The translations under genes were made by a program, and so were the position numbers. From Streptomyces solincola (GTDB lineage Bacteria; Actinomycetota; Actinomycetes; Streptomycetales; Streptomycetaceae): a stretch of DNA of 41,758 nucleotides. Below, piece by piece: positions 8,574 through 15,876 of this stretch. The first letter of the stretch is position 1; each line of letters opens with the position of its first letter. The notes below the pieces were generated by a model that ran no database searches, was not told where the DNA came from, and saw only the letters and a program-made list of their open reading frames with translations. Where the stretch lies: assembly GCF_002982015.1 (NCBI RefSeq), contig NZ_PVLV01000053.1, forward strand, positions 23,731 through 65,488, given 5' to 3'.

Positions 8574-8834
8574 GTGGCTGTTTCCTTGACTGATTCCTCG
8601 ATCCGGGAGGAGCTGCGAGCGCACCTCGCGGACGTCCTGTACCTGGACACCTCCGAGATCCACGACGAGGCGACCTTCGCCGACCTCAGCCTGGACTCGG
8701 TGCTGGGCGTCGAGCTCGTGGCGGTCATCAACACCAGGTACGGGCTGGACGAGAGCGTCGAGGCGGTCTTCGAGCACCCCACGGTGGAGAAGCTCGCCGA
8801 CTACATCCGCGACCGGGTGGCCTCGCGGACATGA
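8574..8834 (+). CDS. Second acyl carrier protein (modular-type; candidate acceptor ACP)
   Basis: An 86-residue carrier protein with GTG start after GAGGGAAGA. The phosphopantetheine site is Ser42 in 'LSLDSVLGVELVAVIN', which resembles ACPs of modular or trans-AT assembly lines more than the aromatic ACP at 5702. It is the first gene of the operon that encodes the LnmK-like enzyme, donor ACP, HCS, two ECHs and a KS, and overlaps the LnmK-like start by 4 bases (ATGA). It is the natural candidate for carrying the beta-ketoacyl acceptor that HCS branches, perhaps the product of the KS at 12786. That assignment is inference. Confidence 0.85.
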   Translation: MAVSLTDSSIREELRAHLADVLYLDTSEIHDEATFADLSLDSVLGVELVAVINTRYGLDESVEAVFEHPTVEKLADYIRDRVASRT

Positions 8835-9778
8835 CAGCGCCGGTGATCCTGCGGGCGCCGGTGCTCCTGGACGGCAGTCGCCTGAACCGGCGCGTCACGG
8901 TCTCCCCGCACATGTGCGGCGGCAGCTCGTCGATCTTCGCGCAACTGGGCGACTGGACCTGGGAGACGGTCTCCGCCGCCTGCGGCACGAACGTCTACGA
9001 CGCGCGCACCGCGGACGGGCTGCCCGCCTACCTGTCGTTCTACTACTTCCATGTGCGGGGCAGCACCGAGACGCACCCGCACGGGCTGACCTTCGGCGAC
9101 GAACTGAGCGTCACCTCACGGGTGTTCGACTTCGGCGGCGAGTCCGTGCTCACCCTGCACCGGCTCACCAGGGCCGACGCCGCGCCCGAGGCGCTGGACC
9201 CGGTGGAGTTCTACGAGCGGCCGCGCGCCGACAGCCTCTACGTGCAGAACTTCAACCGCTGGATCTCCCGGGGCCGGCCGGACAGCAACGAGGCGCTGGT
9301 GCGCTCCTCGCCGCCGGACTTCCGCCACGACCACCTGCCGGTGCTGCCGGAGCGGTACTCCCCGCGCGCGATCGCCTCCCGGGCGCGCAAGAACGCCTCG
9401 TTCCATCCCGACGGCATCCCCGGATACGTCGTCGGGGAGGAGCTGACCTGCGACTACGACCTGGACGTCGTGCACGACTTCAACGGGGTGGGCCTGCTGT
9501 ACTTCGCCTCGTACTTCTCCATCATCGACACCGCGCTGCTGCGCCTGTGGCGTGAACTGGGCCGCGGCGACCGGGAGTTCCTGGCCCGGCGGATCCTGGA
9601 CCACAAGCTCGGCTACTTCGGCAACGCCGACTTCGGCGCCCGGCTCAGCATCGGCGTGCGGCTCTGGCGCCGCGCCGGCGTGCCCGGGGACGAGATCGCC
9701 GACGTGACCGTGCGGGAGGCCCGCTCGGGACGGCTGCTCGCGGTGAGCGCGATCCACCTTCTCAGGGAGCAGGCATGA
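8831..9778 (+). CDS. LnmK-like bifunctional acyltransferase/decarboxylase
   Basis: A 315-residue protein resembling the LnmK family (double hot-dog fold; LnmK is about the same length). Recognisable blocks are 'MCGGSSSIFAQLGDWTWE' near residue 27, 'YLSFYYFHVRG' near 68 with candidate nucleophilic Tyr residues, 'PHGLTFGDELSV' and, in the second half, 'NGVGLLYFASYFSIIDTA'. LnmK loads methylmalonyl from CoA onto the ACP LnmL through a Tyr and decarboxylates it to propionyl-ACP; Lom62 of lomaiviticin does the same to make a propionyl starter. The gene order here (this gene, ACP, HCS) is that of lnmK-lnmL-lnmM. Similarity is judged from memory of the family, so it should be checked by profile search; context strongly supports it. 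Confidence 0.7.
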   Translation: MTAPVILRAPVLLDGSRLNRRVTVSPHMCGGSSSIFAQLGDWTWETVSAACGTNVYDARTADGLPAYLSFYYFHVRGSTETHPHGLTFGDELSVTSRVFDFGGESVLTLHRLTRADAAPEALDPVEFYERPRADSLYVQNFNRWISRGRPDSNEALVRSSPPDFRHDHLPVLPERYSPRAIASRARKNASFHPDGIPGYVVGEELTCDYDLDVVHDFNGVGLLYFASYFSIIDTALLRLWRELGRGDREFLARRILDHKLGYFGNADFGARLSIGVRLWRRAGVPGDEIADVTVREARSGRLLAVSAIHLLREQA

Positions 9779-10020
9779 GCCCTCGCAGCCAGACCGAGCT
9801 GACGGTGCGCGCGGTGATCGGGGAGATCCTGCCGGACCTCCCCGCCGCCGACGTCACCCTGGACAAGAACCTGCGCGACCTCGGCGCGGACTCGGTCGAC
9901 CGGGTGGAGATCATCTCCCTGCTCACCCACCGGCTGGGCAGCAGGGAGCCGATCTCCAGCTTCGCCGACATCCCGGACCTCGCGGCGCTGATCGACCATC
10001 TGAGCAGAGGGAGCCAGTGA
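9775..10020 (+). CDS. Donor acyl carrier protein of the beta-alkylation cassette (LnmL-like)
   Basis: An 81-residue ACP with Ser40 in 'LGADSVDRVEI'. The 'DSxDRxEI' motif after the Ser is characteristic of the discrete donor ACPs that deliver acetyl or propionyl to HMG-CoA-synthase-like enzymes in beta-branching. It overlaps the LnmK-like stop (ATGA) and is immediately followed by the HCS gene. The expected cargo is propionyl if the upstream enzyme is a true LnmK homologue, or acetyl if it accepts malonyl. Confidence 0.88.
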   Translation: MSPRSQTELTVRAVIGEILPDLPAADVTLDKNLRDLGADSVDRVEIISLLTHRLGSREPISSFADIPDLAALIDHLSRGSQ

Positions 10021-11249
10021 TGCGCCCCATCGGCATCGAAGGGCTGAACGCCTACTGCGGGCTCGCCTATGTGCCCGTGCGCGACCTGTTCGAGGGCCGC
10101 GGCCTGGACCCGGACCGCGTCGGCAACCTCATGGCGGACCACCGCTCGGTGCTGCTGCCGTGGGAGGACCCGGTCACCAACGCGGTCAACGCCGCCAAGC
10201 CCCTGGTGGACGCGCTCGGCGAGGACGCGGCGCGGATCGAGCTGCTGGTCACCTCCACCGAGTCGGGGGTCGACTTCAGCAAGTCGGTCGCCTCCTACGC
10301 CCACCGGTACCTCGGGCTGTCCTCGCGCTGCCGGATCATGGAGGTCAAGGCGGCCTGCTACGGCACCACCGGGATGCTCCAGCTCGCCGCCGGATACCTG
10401 GCGGGGCAGGCGGCCCCCGGCGCGAAGGCGCTGGTGATCGGCACCGACATCAGCCCGATGGACGAGCGCGCCCGGTACGCCGAGCCCACCATGGGCAACG
10501 GCGCGGTCGCGGTGCTGGTGTCCGACCAGCCGCGGGTGCTGTCGCTGGACGGCCCCTCGGGCCTGCACTCCTTCGAGGTCATGGACACCGCCCGGCCCGC
10601 CCCGGACCTGGACTTCGTCAACCCCGACCGGTCGCTGCTGAGCTATCTGGAGTGCCTGACGGCCAGCTACCGGGACTACCTGCGGCAGGCCCCGGAGACG
10701 GACTTCACCACCTCCTTCGACCACCTGGTGATGCACACGCCGTTCCCCGGCATGGTGAAGGCGGGGCACCGCAAGCTGATGCGCGACATCGCGCCGGCGG
10801 CGCCGGCCGTCGTCGAGGCCGACTTCGCCCGCCGGGTCGTGCCGTCGCTGACCTACGCGCGCACCGTCGGCAACCTGTGCTCCGGGTCGATCTACCTGGC
10901 CCTGGCGAGCCTGGTCGACCACGGGTCGGACGTCGAGGGCGCGCGGGTGGGGCTGTACTCCTACGGCTCCGGCTGCGCCTCGGAGTTCTTCAGCGGAACC
11001 GTCCCGTCCGGCGCCCGCGATGCGCTGGCCGCGATGGGCATCGGCGAGCGGGTGCGCGCCCGGCGCGAGCTGACCTTCGCGGAGTACGAGAAGCTGCTGC
11101 CGGCGGCGGTCTCCTGCCTGGTGCCGCAGCAGTACCGGAGCGTCGACCTGTCCGACTGCGACGCGTTCCTGGAGCCGCTGCGCTCGCACGGGCCGGCGCT
11201 GGTGCTGACCGGCGTCGAGGACTTCCACCGGGTGTACGCATGGCGCTGA
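10020..11249 (+). CDS. HMG-CoA synthase-like enzyme (HCS) for polyketide beta-branching
   Basis: A 409-residue HMGS homologue. I chose ATG 10020 (7 bases after GGGAG) over the GTG at 10017. Catalytic residues are visible: Glu in 'VTSTESGVDFSKS', Cys113 in 'VKAACYGTTG', His in 'HTPFPGMVKAGHRK'. Such enzymes add the alpha-carbon of acetyl- or propionyl-ACP to a beta-ketoacyl-ACP, giving a 3-hydroxy-3-carboxyalkyl branch. Its partners surround it: donor ACP before, ECH1 after, with a 10-base overlap. It is clearly the polyketide (PksG/LnmM) type and not a mevalonate-pathway enzyme, because no other mevalonate genes are present. Confidence 0.93.
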   Translation: MRPIGIEGLNAYCGLAYVPVRDLFEGRGLDPDRVGNLMADHRSVLLPWEDPVTNAVNAAKPLVDALGEDAARIELLVTSTESGVDFSKSVASYAHRYLGLSSRCRIMEVKAACYGTTGMLQLAAGYLAGQAAPGAKALVIGTDISPMDERARYAEPTMGNGAVAVLVSDQPRVLSLDGPSGLHSFEVMDTARPAPDLDFVNPDRSLLSYLECLTASYRDYLRQAPETDFTTSFDHLVMHTPFPGMVKAGHRKLMRDIAPAAPAVVEADFARRVVPSLTYARTVGNLCSGSIYLALASLVDHGSDVEGARVGLYSYGSGCASEFFSGTVPSGARDALAAMGIGERVRARRELTFAEYEKLLPAAVSCLVPQQYRSVDLSDCDAFLEPLRSHGPALVLTGVEDFHRVYAWR

Positions 11250-11980
11250 GCCGCACGGCCGCCGACTGGTCGCGGCCGCCCGTCGTCCGCGTCACCCTCA
11301 CCGGCGAGGCGACGCGCAACCGGCTGGACGAGGAGACGCTCGCGGAGCTGACCGCCGTGCTGGACGAGGCGGAGGCCGCGCCCGGCGTCCAGGTGCTCGT
11401 CCTGGGCGCCGTCGGGGACGCCTTCTGCGCCGGCTGGGCGCTGGACTCCCTGGAGTCGGCGTGGCGGGAGCGCATCGCCGCGGTCGGCGAGCTGCTCACC
11501 AGGCTGCGGACGTCGCCGCTGATCACCATCGCGTACGTGGACGGGGCGGCGCTGGGCGGCGGGGTCGGGCTGGCGGCCGCCTGCGACCAGGTCGTCGTCT
11601 CGGAGCGCGCCTCGTTCCGGATGACCGAGGTGCTGCTGGGGCTGGTCCCGGCGGCGATCCTCCCGGTGGTCGCCCGCCGGGTGGGCGGCCACCGCGCCTA
11701 CGGCTGGGCGCTGACCGCGCGGGAGCTGTCCGGCGCGCAGGCCGTGGAGGCCGGTCTGGCGGACCGCCAGGGCGGCCGGGACGGGCTGCGCCGGGTCCTG
11801 ATCGCCCTGCGGGCCGCCGACCCGGCGGCGCTGGTGGCCCTCAAGCGCTACCACGCCGAACTGGCCCCCGCCCCGGCCCGGTACGAGGAACGGGTCGCCG
11901 AGGTCCTCGGCCCGCGGCTCGCGGATCCGCGGACGCACCGCAGACTGGCCGACTTCCGGGAACAGGGGTTGATCGCGTGA
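11240..11980 (+). CDS. Enoyl-CoA hydratase-like dehydratase (ECH1, PksH/CurE type)
   Basis: A 246-residue crotonase-fold protein with ATG at 11240 inside the HCS gene. It shows the oxyanion-hole segments 'GDAFCAGWAL' and 'GAALGGGVGLAAACD', followed by 'FRMTEVLLGLVPA'. The Glu in this 'E-x3-GLxPA' pattern marks ECH1-type dehydratases. It is expected to remove water from the HMG-like branched ACP intermediate made by HCS. The next gene overlaps by four bases (GTGA). Confidence 0.87.
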   Translation: MALSRTAADWSRPPVVRVTLTGEATRNRLDEETLAELTAVLDEAEAAPGVQVLVLGAVGDAFCAGWALDSLESAWRERIAAVGELLTRLRTSPLITIAYVDGAALGGGVGLAAACDQVVVSERASFRMTEVLLGLVPAAILPVVARRVGGHRAYGWALTARELSGAQAVEAGLADRQGGRDGLRRVLIALRAADPAALVALKRYHAELAPAPARYEERVAEVLGPRLADPRTHRRLADFREQGLIA

Positions 11981-12789
11981 GCGCCACCGAAGCAGTCGGC
12001 TACGAGGTCGAGGGGCCGCTGGCCACCGTACGGCTCGCCGACGCGGCCGGACACAACCGGCTGTCCGACGACCTGCGCACGGCGATGATCGGCGCGCTGC
12101 GCGAGGCGGCGGCCGATCCGCGGGTGCGGGTCGTCGTCCTGGAGGGCCTGCCCGAGATCTTCTGCGCGGGCGGGTCCGTCGAGCAGATGCTCAGGCCCCA
12201 CGAGCGGCGCATCGTGCCGGTGTGGGAGTTCCTGCGCGCGGTGGTCGACTGCCCGCTGCCGGTGGTCGCCGCCGCTCAGGGCCACGCGCTGGGCGGCGGG
12301 TTCCTGCTCGCGCTCTACTGCGACGTCGTGGTCCTGAGCGACCGGTCCCGCTACGCCGCCAACTTCCTCGCCTACGGCTTCACTCCCGTCCTGGGCGCCA
12401 CCCATCTGCTGCCCGCCAAGCTGGGGGCCGCGCTGGGCGCCGAGATGCTGTACACGGCCCGCAGCTACCGCGGCCGGGAGCTGGCCGACCGGGGCGCCGG
12501 CGTGACGGTGACGGCGCACGACAAGGTGTGCGCGGAGGCGCAGCGCACCGCGCTGCGGATCGCCCAGGCGCCGAGGGACGCCCTGGAGAGGCTGAAGGCG
12601 CACCTGCGCGCGGAGGCCCTGGAGCGGGCGGAGGCGGCGCTGGCCCGGGAGATCCCGGACCACGAGGCCACCATCGGCTCCGCCGAGGCCCGCCGCCGCA
12701 TCCGCACCCTGCACGGCGAGCGGATCGGCGCTGCCCGGGTCCGTACCGACGCCTCACCCGTCCCCTCCCGAGTCGGTGGTCCCCGATGA
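11977..12789 (+). CDS. Enoyl-CoA hydratase-like decarboxylase (ECH2, PksI/CurF-ECH2 type)
   Basis: A 270-residue crotonase-fold protein, GTG start at 11977. It has 'PEIFCAGGSVEQML' and 'QGHALGGGFLLALYCD' for the oxyanion hole, then 'YAANFLAYGFTPVLGATH', which matches the ECH2 consensus in which the dehydratase Glu is replaced and 'YGFTPxxGAT' is conserved. ECH2 decarboxylates the glutaconyl-type product of ECH1 to leave a beta-alkyl alpha,beta- or beta,gamma-enoyl-ACP. The C-terminal tail of about 20 residues is Arg/Pro-rich. It overlaps the KS start (ATGA). Confidence 0.88.
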   Translation: MSATEAVGYEVEGPLATVRLADAAGHNRLSDDLRTAMIGALREAAADPRVRVVVLEGLPEIFCAGGSVEQMLRPHERRIVPVWEFLRAVVDCPLPVVAAAQGHALGGGFLLALYCDVVVLSDRSRYAANFLAYGFTPVLGATHLLPAKLGAALGAEMLYTARSYRGRELADRGAGVTVTAHDKVCAEAQRTALRIAQAPRDALERLKAHLRAEALERAEAALAREIPDHEATIGSAEARRRIRTLHGERIGAARVRTDASPVPSRVGGPR

Positions 12790-14504
12790 CAGACGATGAC
12801 GACCTCATACCGATCGCGATCATCGGCATGTCCTGCCGCGCGGCGGGCGTCGAGACGCCGGCCGCGCTGTGGGACATGCTGGACAAGGGCGAGCGGCGCT
12901 TCTCGCCGGTCCCCGAGGACCGCTGGCACGGGCTGGACCCGGGGATCGACCTGCCCACCCCGCCGGCCGCCTCGCTGCTGGAGCGGATCGACACCTTCGA
13001 CGCCCGCTTCTTCGGCATCGCCCCCCGGATGGCGGCGTGGCTGGACCCGCAGGCCCGGATGATGCTGGAGCTGGCCCAGCACGCCGTGGAGAACGCCGGC
13101 ATCGATCCGGACGGCCTGAGCGGCGAGCCGGTCGCGGTGTTCGTGGGCCAGTTCATGTCCGACTACCGCGAGCGGATCAACGCCCGCGGGCTGGCCGACA
13201 GCGCCGCCTTCCCGGGCGGGATGACGGCCTTCAGCGCCAACCGGGTCTCCTACCAGTTCGGCTGGACCGGCCCGAGCATGGTGATCGACTCGGCGTGCTC
13301 GTCGAGCCTGAGCGCCCTGGGCCTCGCGGTCCAGGGGCTCCAGCACGGCGCGTACCCGATGGCGCTGGTCGGCAGCCCGAGCGTGATCAGCAACGGCTTC
13401 TACGCGAACACCGCCTACCGCGGCGGGGCCCTGTCCCCGACCGGCGACTCGGTGCCGTTCGGATCGGGCCGCAACGGCTACGTCCGGGGCGAGGGCGGCG
13501 CGTGCGTGCTGCTCAAGAGGCTGGACCGGGCGATCGCCGACGGCGACCCGGTGCACGCGGTCATCCGGGCGGTCGGCAGCGCGCACAACGGGCGGGGCGG
13601 CGGGCTGACCGGCACCGACACCGGTTCGCAGGTGGAGCTGCTGCGGCGGACCGCGGCAGCCGCCGGCCGGTCGGTCGGCGACATCGGCTATCTGGAGGCG
13701 CACGGCTCGGGCACGCCCAGCGGTGACGCGGTCGAGGTGGCGGCGCTCGCCGAGGCCCTCACCGGACCGGACGGGCGTACGGCGACGCCGGCCGGCCCGG
13801 GCGGGAAGGTCTGGGTCGGCTCGCTGAAGGCCAGCATCGGCCACCTCGAAGCCGCGGCCGGGCTGATGGGCCTGGTCAAGGCCGCGCTGGTGCTGCGGCA
13901 CGGCCGGATCCCGCGCGTGGCGGGTCTGACCGAGGCCGATCCGGAGCTGCCCATCGCGGGCACCGACGTCGCCGTCGCGGTGGACGACGTGGTCTGGCAG
14001 CGCGGCGACGTGCCGCGGCTCGCCGGAGTCAACTCCTTCGGCCTCGGCGGCGGGATCTGCCACGTACTGCTGGAGGAGGCCCCGGTGGTCCGGGAGGCCG
14101 GGCGGCGCCGCCCGTACGTGCTGCCGCTGTCCGGTCAGGACGAGGAGTGCCTGGCGGAGCTGGCCGGCCGGCTGCTCGTGGAGCTGGACGGGCCCGAGCC
14201 GCCGGATCTGGCCGCGGTGGCCCGGTCCCTCCAGGGCGGTCGCCGGGCGCGGGAGCGGCGGGCGGTCGTCGTCGCCGAGGACCTGGACGCCTTCCGCGCC
14301 GGCCTGTACGAGCTGCGGGCGGGCCGGGTCCCGGACGGTGGCGAGGACCCGGTGGCGCGGGCGTGGCTGCGCGGTGAGGACGTGGACTGGGAAGCGCTGT
14401 GGGAGCCGGGCGAGTCCCGGGCCCGCGCGCATCTGCCGGGCTCGCCGTTCCGCCGGCGGTCGCACTGGTTCGACCGCCGGCCGCCGAGCCCGTCCGCCGG
14501 CTGA
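12786..14504 (+). CDS. Free-standing modular (trans-AT-like) ketosynthase
   Basis: A 572-residue ketosynthase unlike KS-alpha. It has a modular KS N-terminus ('IAIIGMSCRAAGVE'), Cys171 in 'DSACSSSLSAL', His306 in 'EAHGSGTPSGD' and His353 in 'ASIGHLEAAAG', so the condensing triad is intact. Residues 440-572 form a post-KS linker ending 'HLPGSPFRRRSHWFD', similar to the LPxYPFxxxxYW end of modular PKS linkers, but no AT, KR or ACP follows. It closes the beta-alkylation operon. Many beta-branching cassettes carry a decarboxylase KS with a replaced Cys; this one is not of that kind. I infer that it makes the beta-ketoacyl substrate of HCS on a discrete ACP. Confidence 0.85.
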   Translation: MTDDDDLIPIAIIGMSCRAAGVETPAALWDMLDKGERRFSPVPEDRWHGLDPGIDLPTPPAASLLERIDTFDARFFGIAPRMAAWLDPQARMMLELAQHAVENAGIDPDGLSGEPVAVFVGQFMSDYRERINARGLADSAAFPGGMTAFSANRVSYQFGWTGPSMVIDSACSSSLSALGLAVQGLQHGAYPMALVGSPSVISNGFYANTAYRGGALSPTGDSVPFGSGRNGYVRGEGGACVLLKRLDRAIADGDPVHAVIRAVGSAHNGRGGGLTGTDTGSQVELLRRTAAAAGRSVGDIGYLEAHGSGTPSGDAVEVAALAEALTGPDGRTATPAGPGGKVWVGSLKASIGHLEAAAGLMGLVKAALVLRHGRIPRVAGLTEADPELPIAGTDVAVAVDDVVWQRGDVPRLAGVNSFGLGGGICHVLLEEAPVVREAGRRRPYVLPLSGQDEECLAELAGRLLVELDGPEPPDLAAVARSLQGGRRARERRAVVVAEDLDAFRAGLYELRAGRVPDGGEDPVARAWLRGEDVDWEALWEPGESRARAHLPGSPFRRRSHWFDRRPPSPSAG

Positions 14505-14546
14505 CCAGGCGTCGCGTGCCCGGACCCGGGACGCCGACCCGTACGA

Positions 14547-14595
14547 CCGGAAAGGCGGCCCGTCCCCCGTGCGAGGGGGGCGGGCCGCCTTCCGG
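14547..14595. terminator. Strong bidirectional hairpin between KS and glycosyltransferase
   Basis: Stem of about 20 bp (CCGGAAAGGCGGCCCG... pairing with ...CGGGCCGCCTTCCGG, one or two mismatches) around a short GTGCGA loop. It lies between the plus-strand KS stop at 14504 and the minus-strand stop at 14603. Confidence 0.8.
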
Positions 14596-14602
14596 TGTCT
14601 GC

Positions 14603-15838
14603 TCAGGCGCCGACGCTTCCGCGTGACGCCAGGTCCGCGGCGATCCGGTCGAACACCGCGGCGGGGCTGGGCTGGCCGGCGATCTCCGCCCGCACCTCGG
14701 CCGCCGCGGCCGCGAACACCGGCTCGGTGAGGAGCCGTTCCACCGCCGTGCGGACGGTCTCGACGTCCACCTGGTCGGGCTCGACGGACAGGCCGACCTT
14801 GCGGTCCACCACCCGCCGGGCGCACAGCGCGTTGTCCGCGCCGCCCGGGACGATCAGCTGGGGCACTCCGTGGTGCAGCGCGGCGGCGGTGGTGCCCGAA
14901 CCGCCGTGGTGCACGACCAGCGAGCAGTCCCGCAGGATCCCGGAGAGCGGCACGAAGCCGGCCGGGTGCAGGTTGTCCGGGAGCGCGCCGAACTGGCTCA
15001 GGTCCGTCTCGCCGTCGGCCAGCATCACCTCGGCGTCCAGCCCGGCCAGCGCCTCGATCAGCGCGCCGAGCCCGCCGCCGCCGGGAAGGAGCGGCGCGAC
15101 GGTGCCCAGGGTGAGGCAGATCCGCGGCCGGTCCGGGCGGCGCATGGCCCAGCTCGGCAGCACCGCGCCGCCGTTGAAGGGGACGTAGCGCATGGGGCGC
15201 CACGGCACCCCGTCGGAGACGTCCGGCCGCTCCCCCTCCAGGCCGCCCATGCTGGGCGCGCGGGGGTCGATGCGGGCGACCAGGTCGGGCTCGGCCTTCC
15301 GCAGTCCGAGCCGTTCGCGCAGCGCCGTCACCACCGGGGCGTCGTCGGGCACGACGCCGGTGCGGGCGTTGTGCTCGCGGCCGTCGCGGAACTCCTCGTC
15401 CCGCATGGACCACGACACCCGGTTGCCGACCTCCAGCGCGGGCACGCCCAGCGCGATCGCGGCCAGCCGGCCCGCCATGTGGTCCGAGCAGTAGACGACC
15501 AGGTCGGCGCCGAACTCGCGGCCCGCGGTGACGGTGCCCTCGGTCATGGCCAGCGTGAACAGCTCGAACGGCCGTACCTCGCGGACCAGTTCCCAGTAGC
15601 CGGGCGGGGTGCCGCCGGTGGCCTGCGCGGTGCCGGCGGCGCCCGCGACCAGGTCCGAGCCGATGTCCCGGGCCGGGAACACGTCGGCGACCGACAGGCC
15701 CGACGCGGCGCCGACCTCCTTCATGTGGGCCGTGGTGGCGAGCAGCACCTCGTGCCCGGCGGCGCGGGCGGCCCACGCGAGCGGGACGAGCGGGAGCATC
15801 AGTCCGTATCCCGGTGCGGCGGTGAACAGGACGCGCAT
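14603..15838 (-). CDS. Deoxysugar glycosyltransferase (GT1 family, EryCIII-like)
   Basis: A 411-residue GT-B glycosyltransferase starting 'MRVLFTAAPGYGLMLPLVPLA'. The C-terminal nucleotide-sugar site has 'VHHGGSGTTAAALHHGVPQL' and a following 'NALCARRV'. This is the actinomycete antibiotic glycosyltransferase type that transfers dTDP-deoxysugars. Some members that use amino sugars need a P450-like activator (DesVIII type); none is found in the window. It is divergently placed from the aminosugar operon together with the serine hydrolase upstream, 38 bp away, suggesting it attaches the aminosugar. Donor and acceptor are inferred. Confidence 0.85.
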   Translation of the reverse strand: MRVLFTAAPGYGLMLPLVPLAWAARAAGHEVLLATTAHMKEVGAASGLSVADVFPARDIGSDLVAGAAGTAQATGGTPPGYWELVREVRPFELFTLAMTEGTVTAGREFGADLVVYCSDHMAGRLAAIALGVPALEVGNRVSWSMRDEEFRDGREHNARTGVVPDDAPVVTALRERLGLRKAEPDLVARIDPRAPSMGGLEGERPDVSDGVPWRPMRYVPFNGGAVLPSWAMRRPDRPRICLTLGTVAPLLPGGGGLGALIEALAGLDAEVMLADGETDLSQFGALPDNLHPAGFVPLSGILRDCSLVVHHGGSGTTAAALHHGVPQLIVPGGADNALCARRVVDRKVGLSVEPDQVDVETVRTAVERLLTEPVFAAAAAEVRAEIAGQPSPAAVFDRIAADLASRGSVGA

Positions 15839-15876
15839 GTCGGAGCCTTTCGGTGGGGGTGCGGGCGGGCGTCCGG

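Noticed and set aside
10020-11249. HMG-CoA synthase as part of a mevalonate pathway
   Set aside because: No mevalonate genes are nearby, and the gene is fused by overlaps to a donor ACP and ECH1/ECH2 of the polyketide beta-branching type.
12465-15776. Very long minus-strand open frame (about 1100 codons) across the KS and glycosyltransferase genes
   Set aside because: Its translation is Arg/Gly/Pro-rich and of low complexity, and lies antisense to a clear KS. It is a shadow of the high-GC codon bias. The same applies to similar long frames opposite 24386-29559 and 25246-28455.
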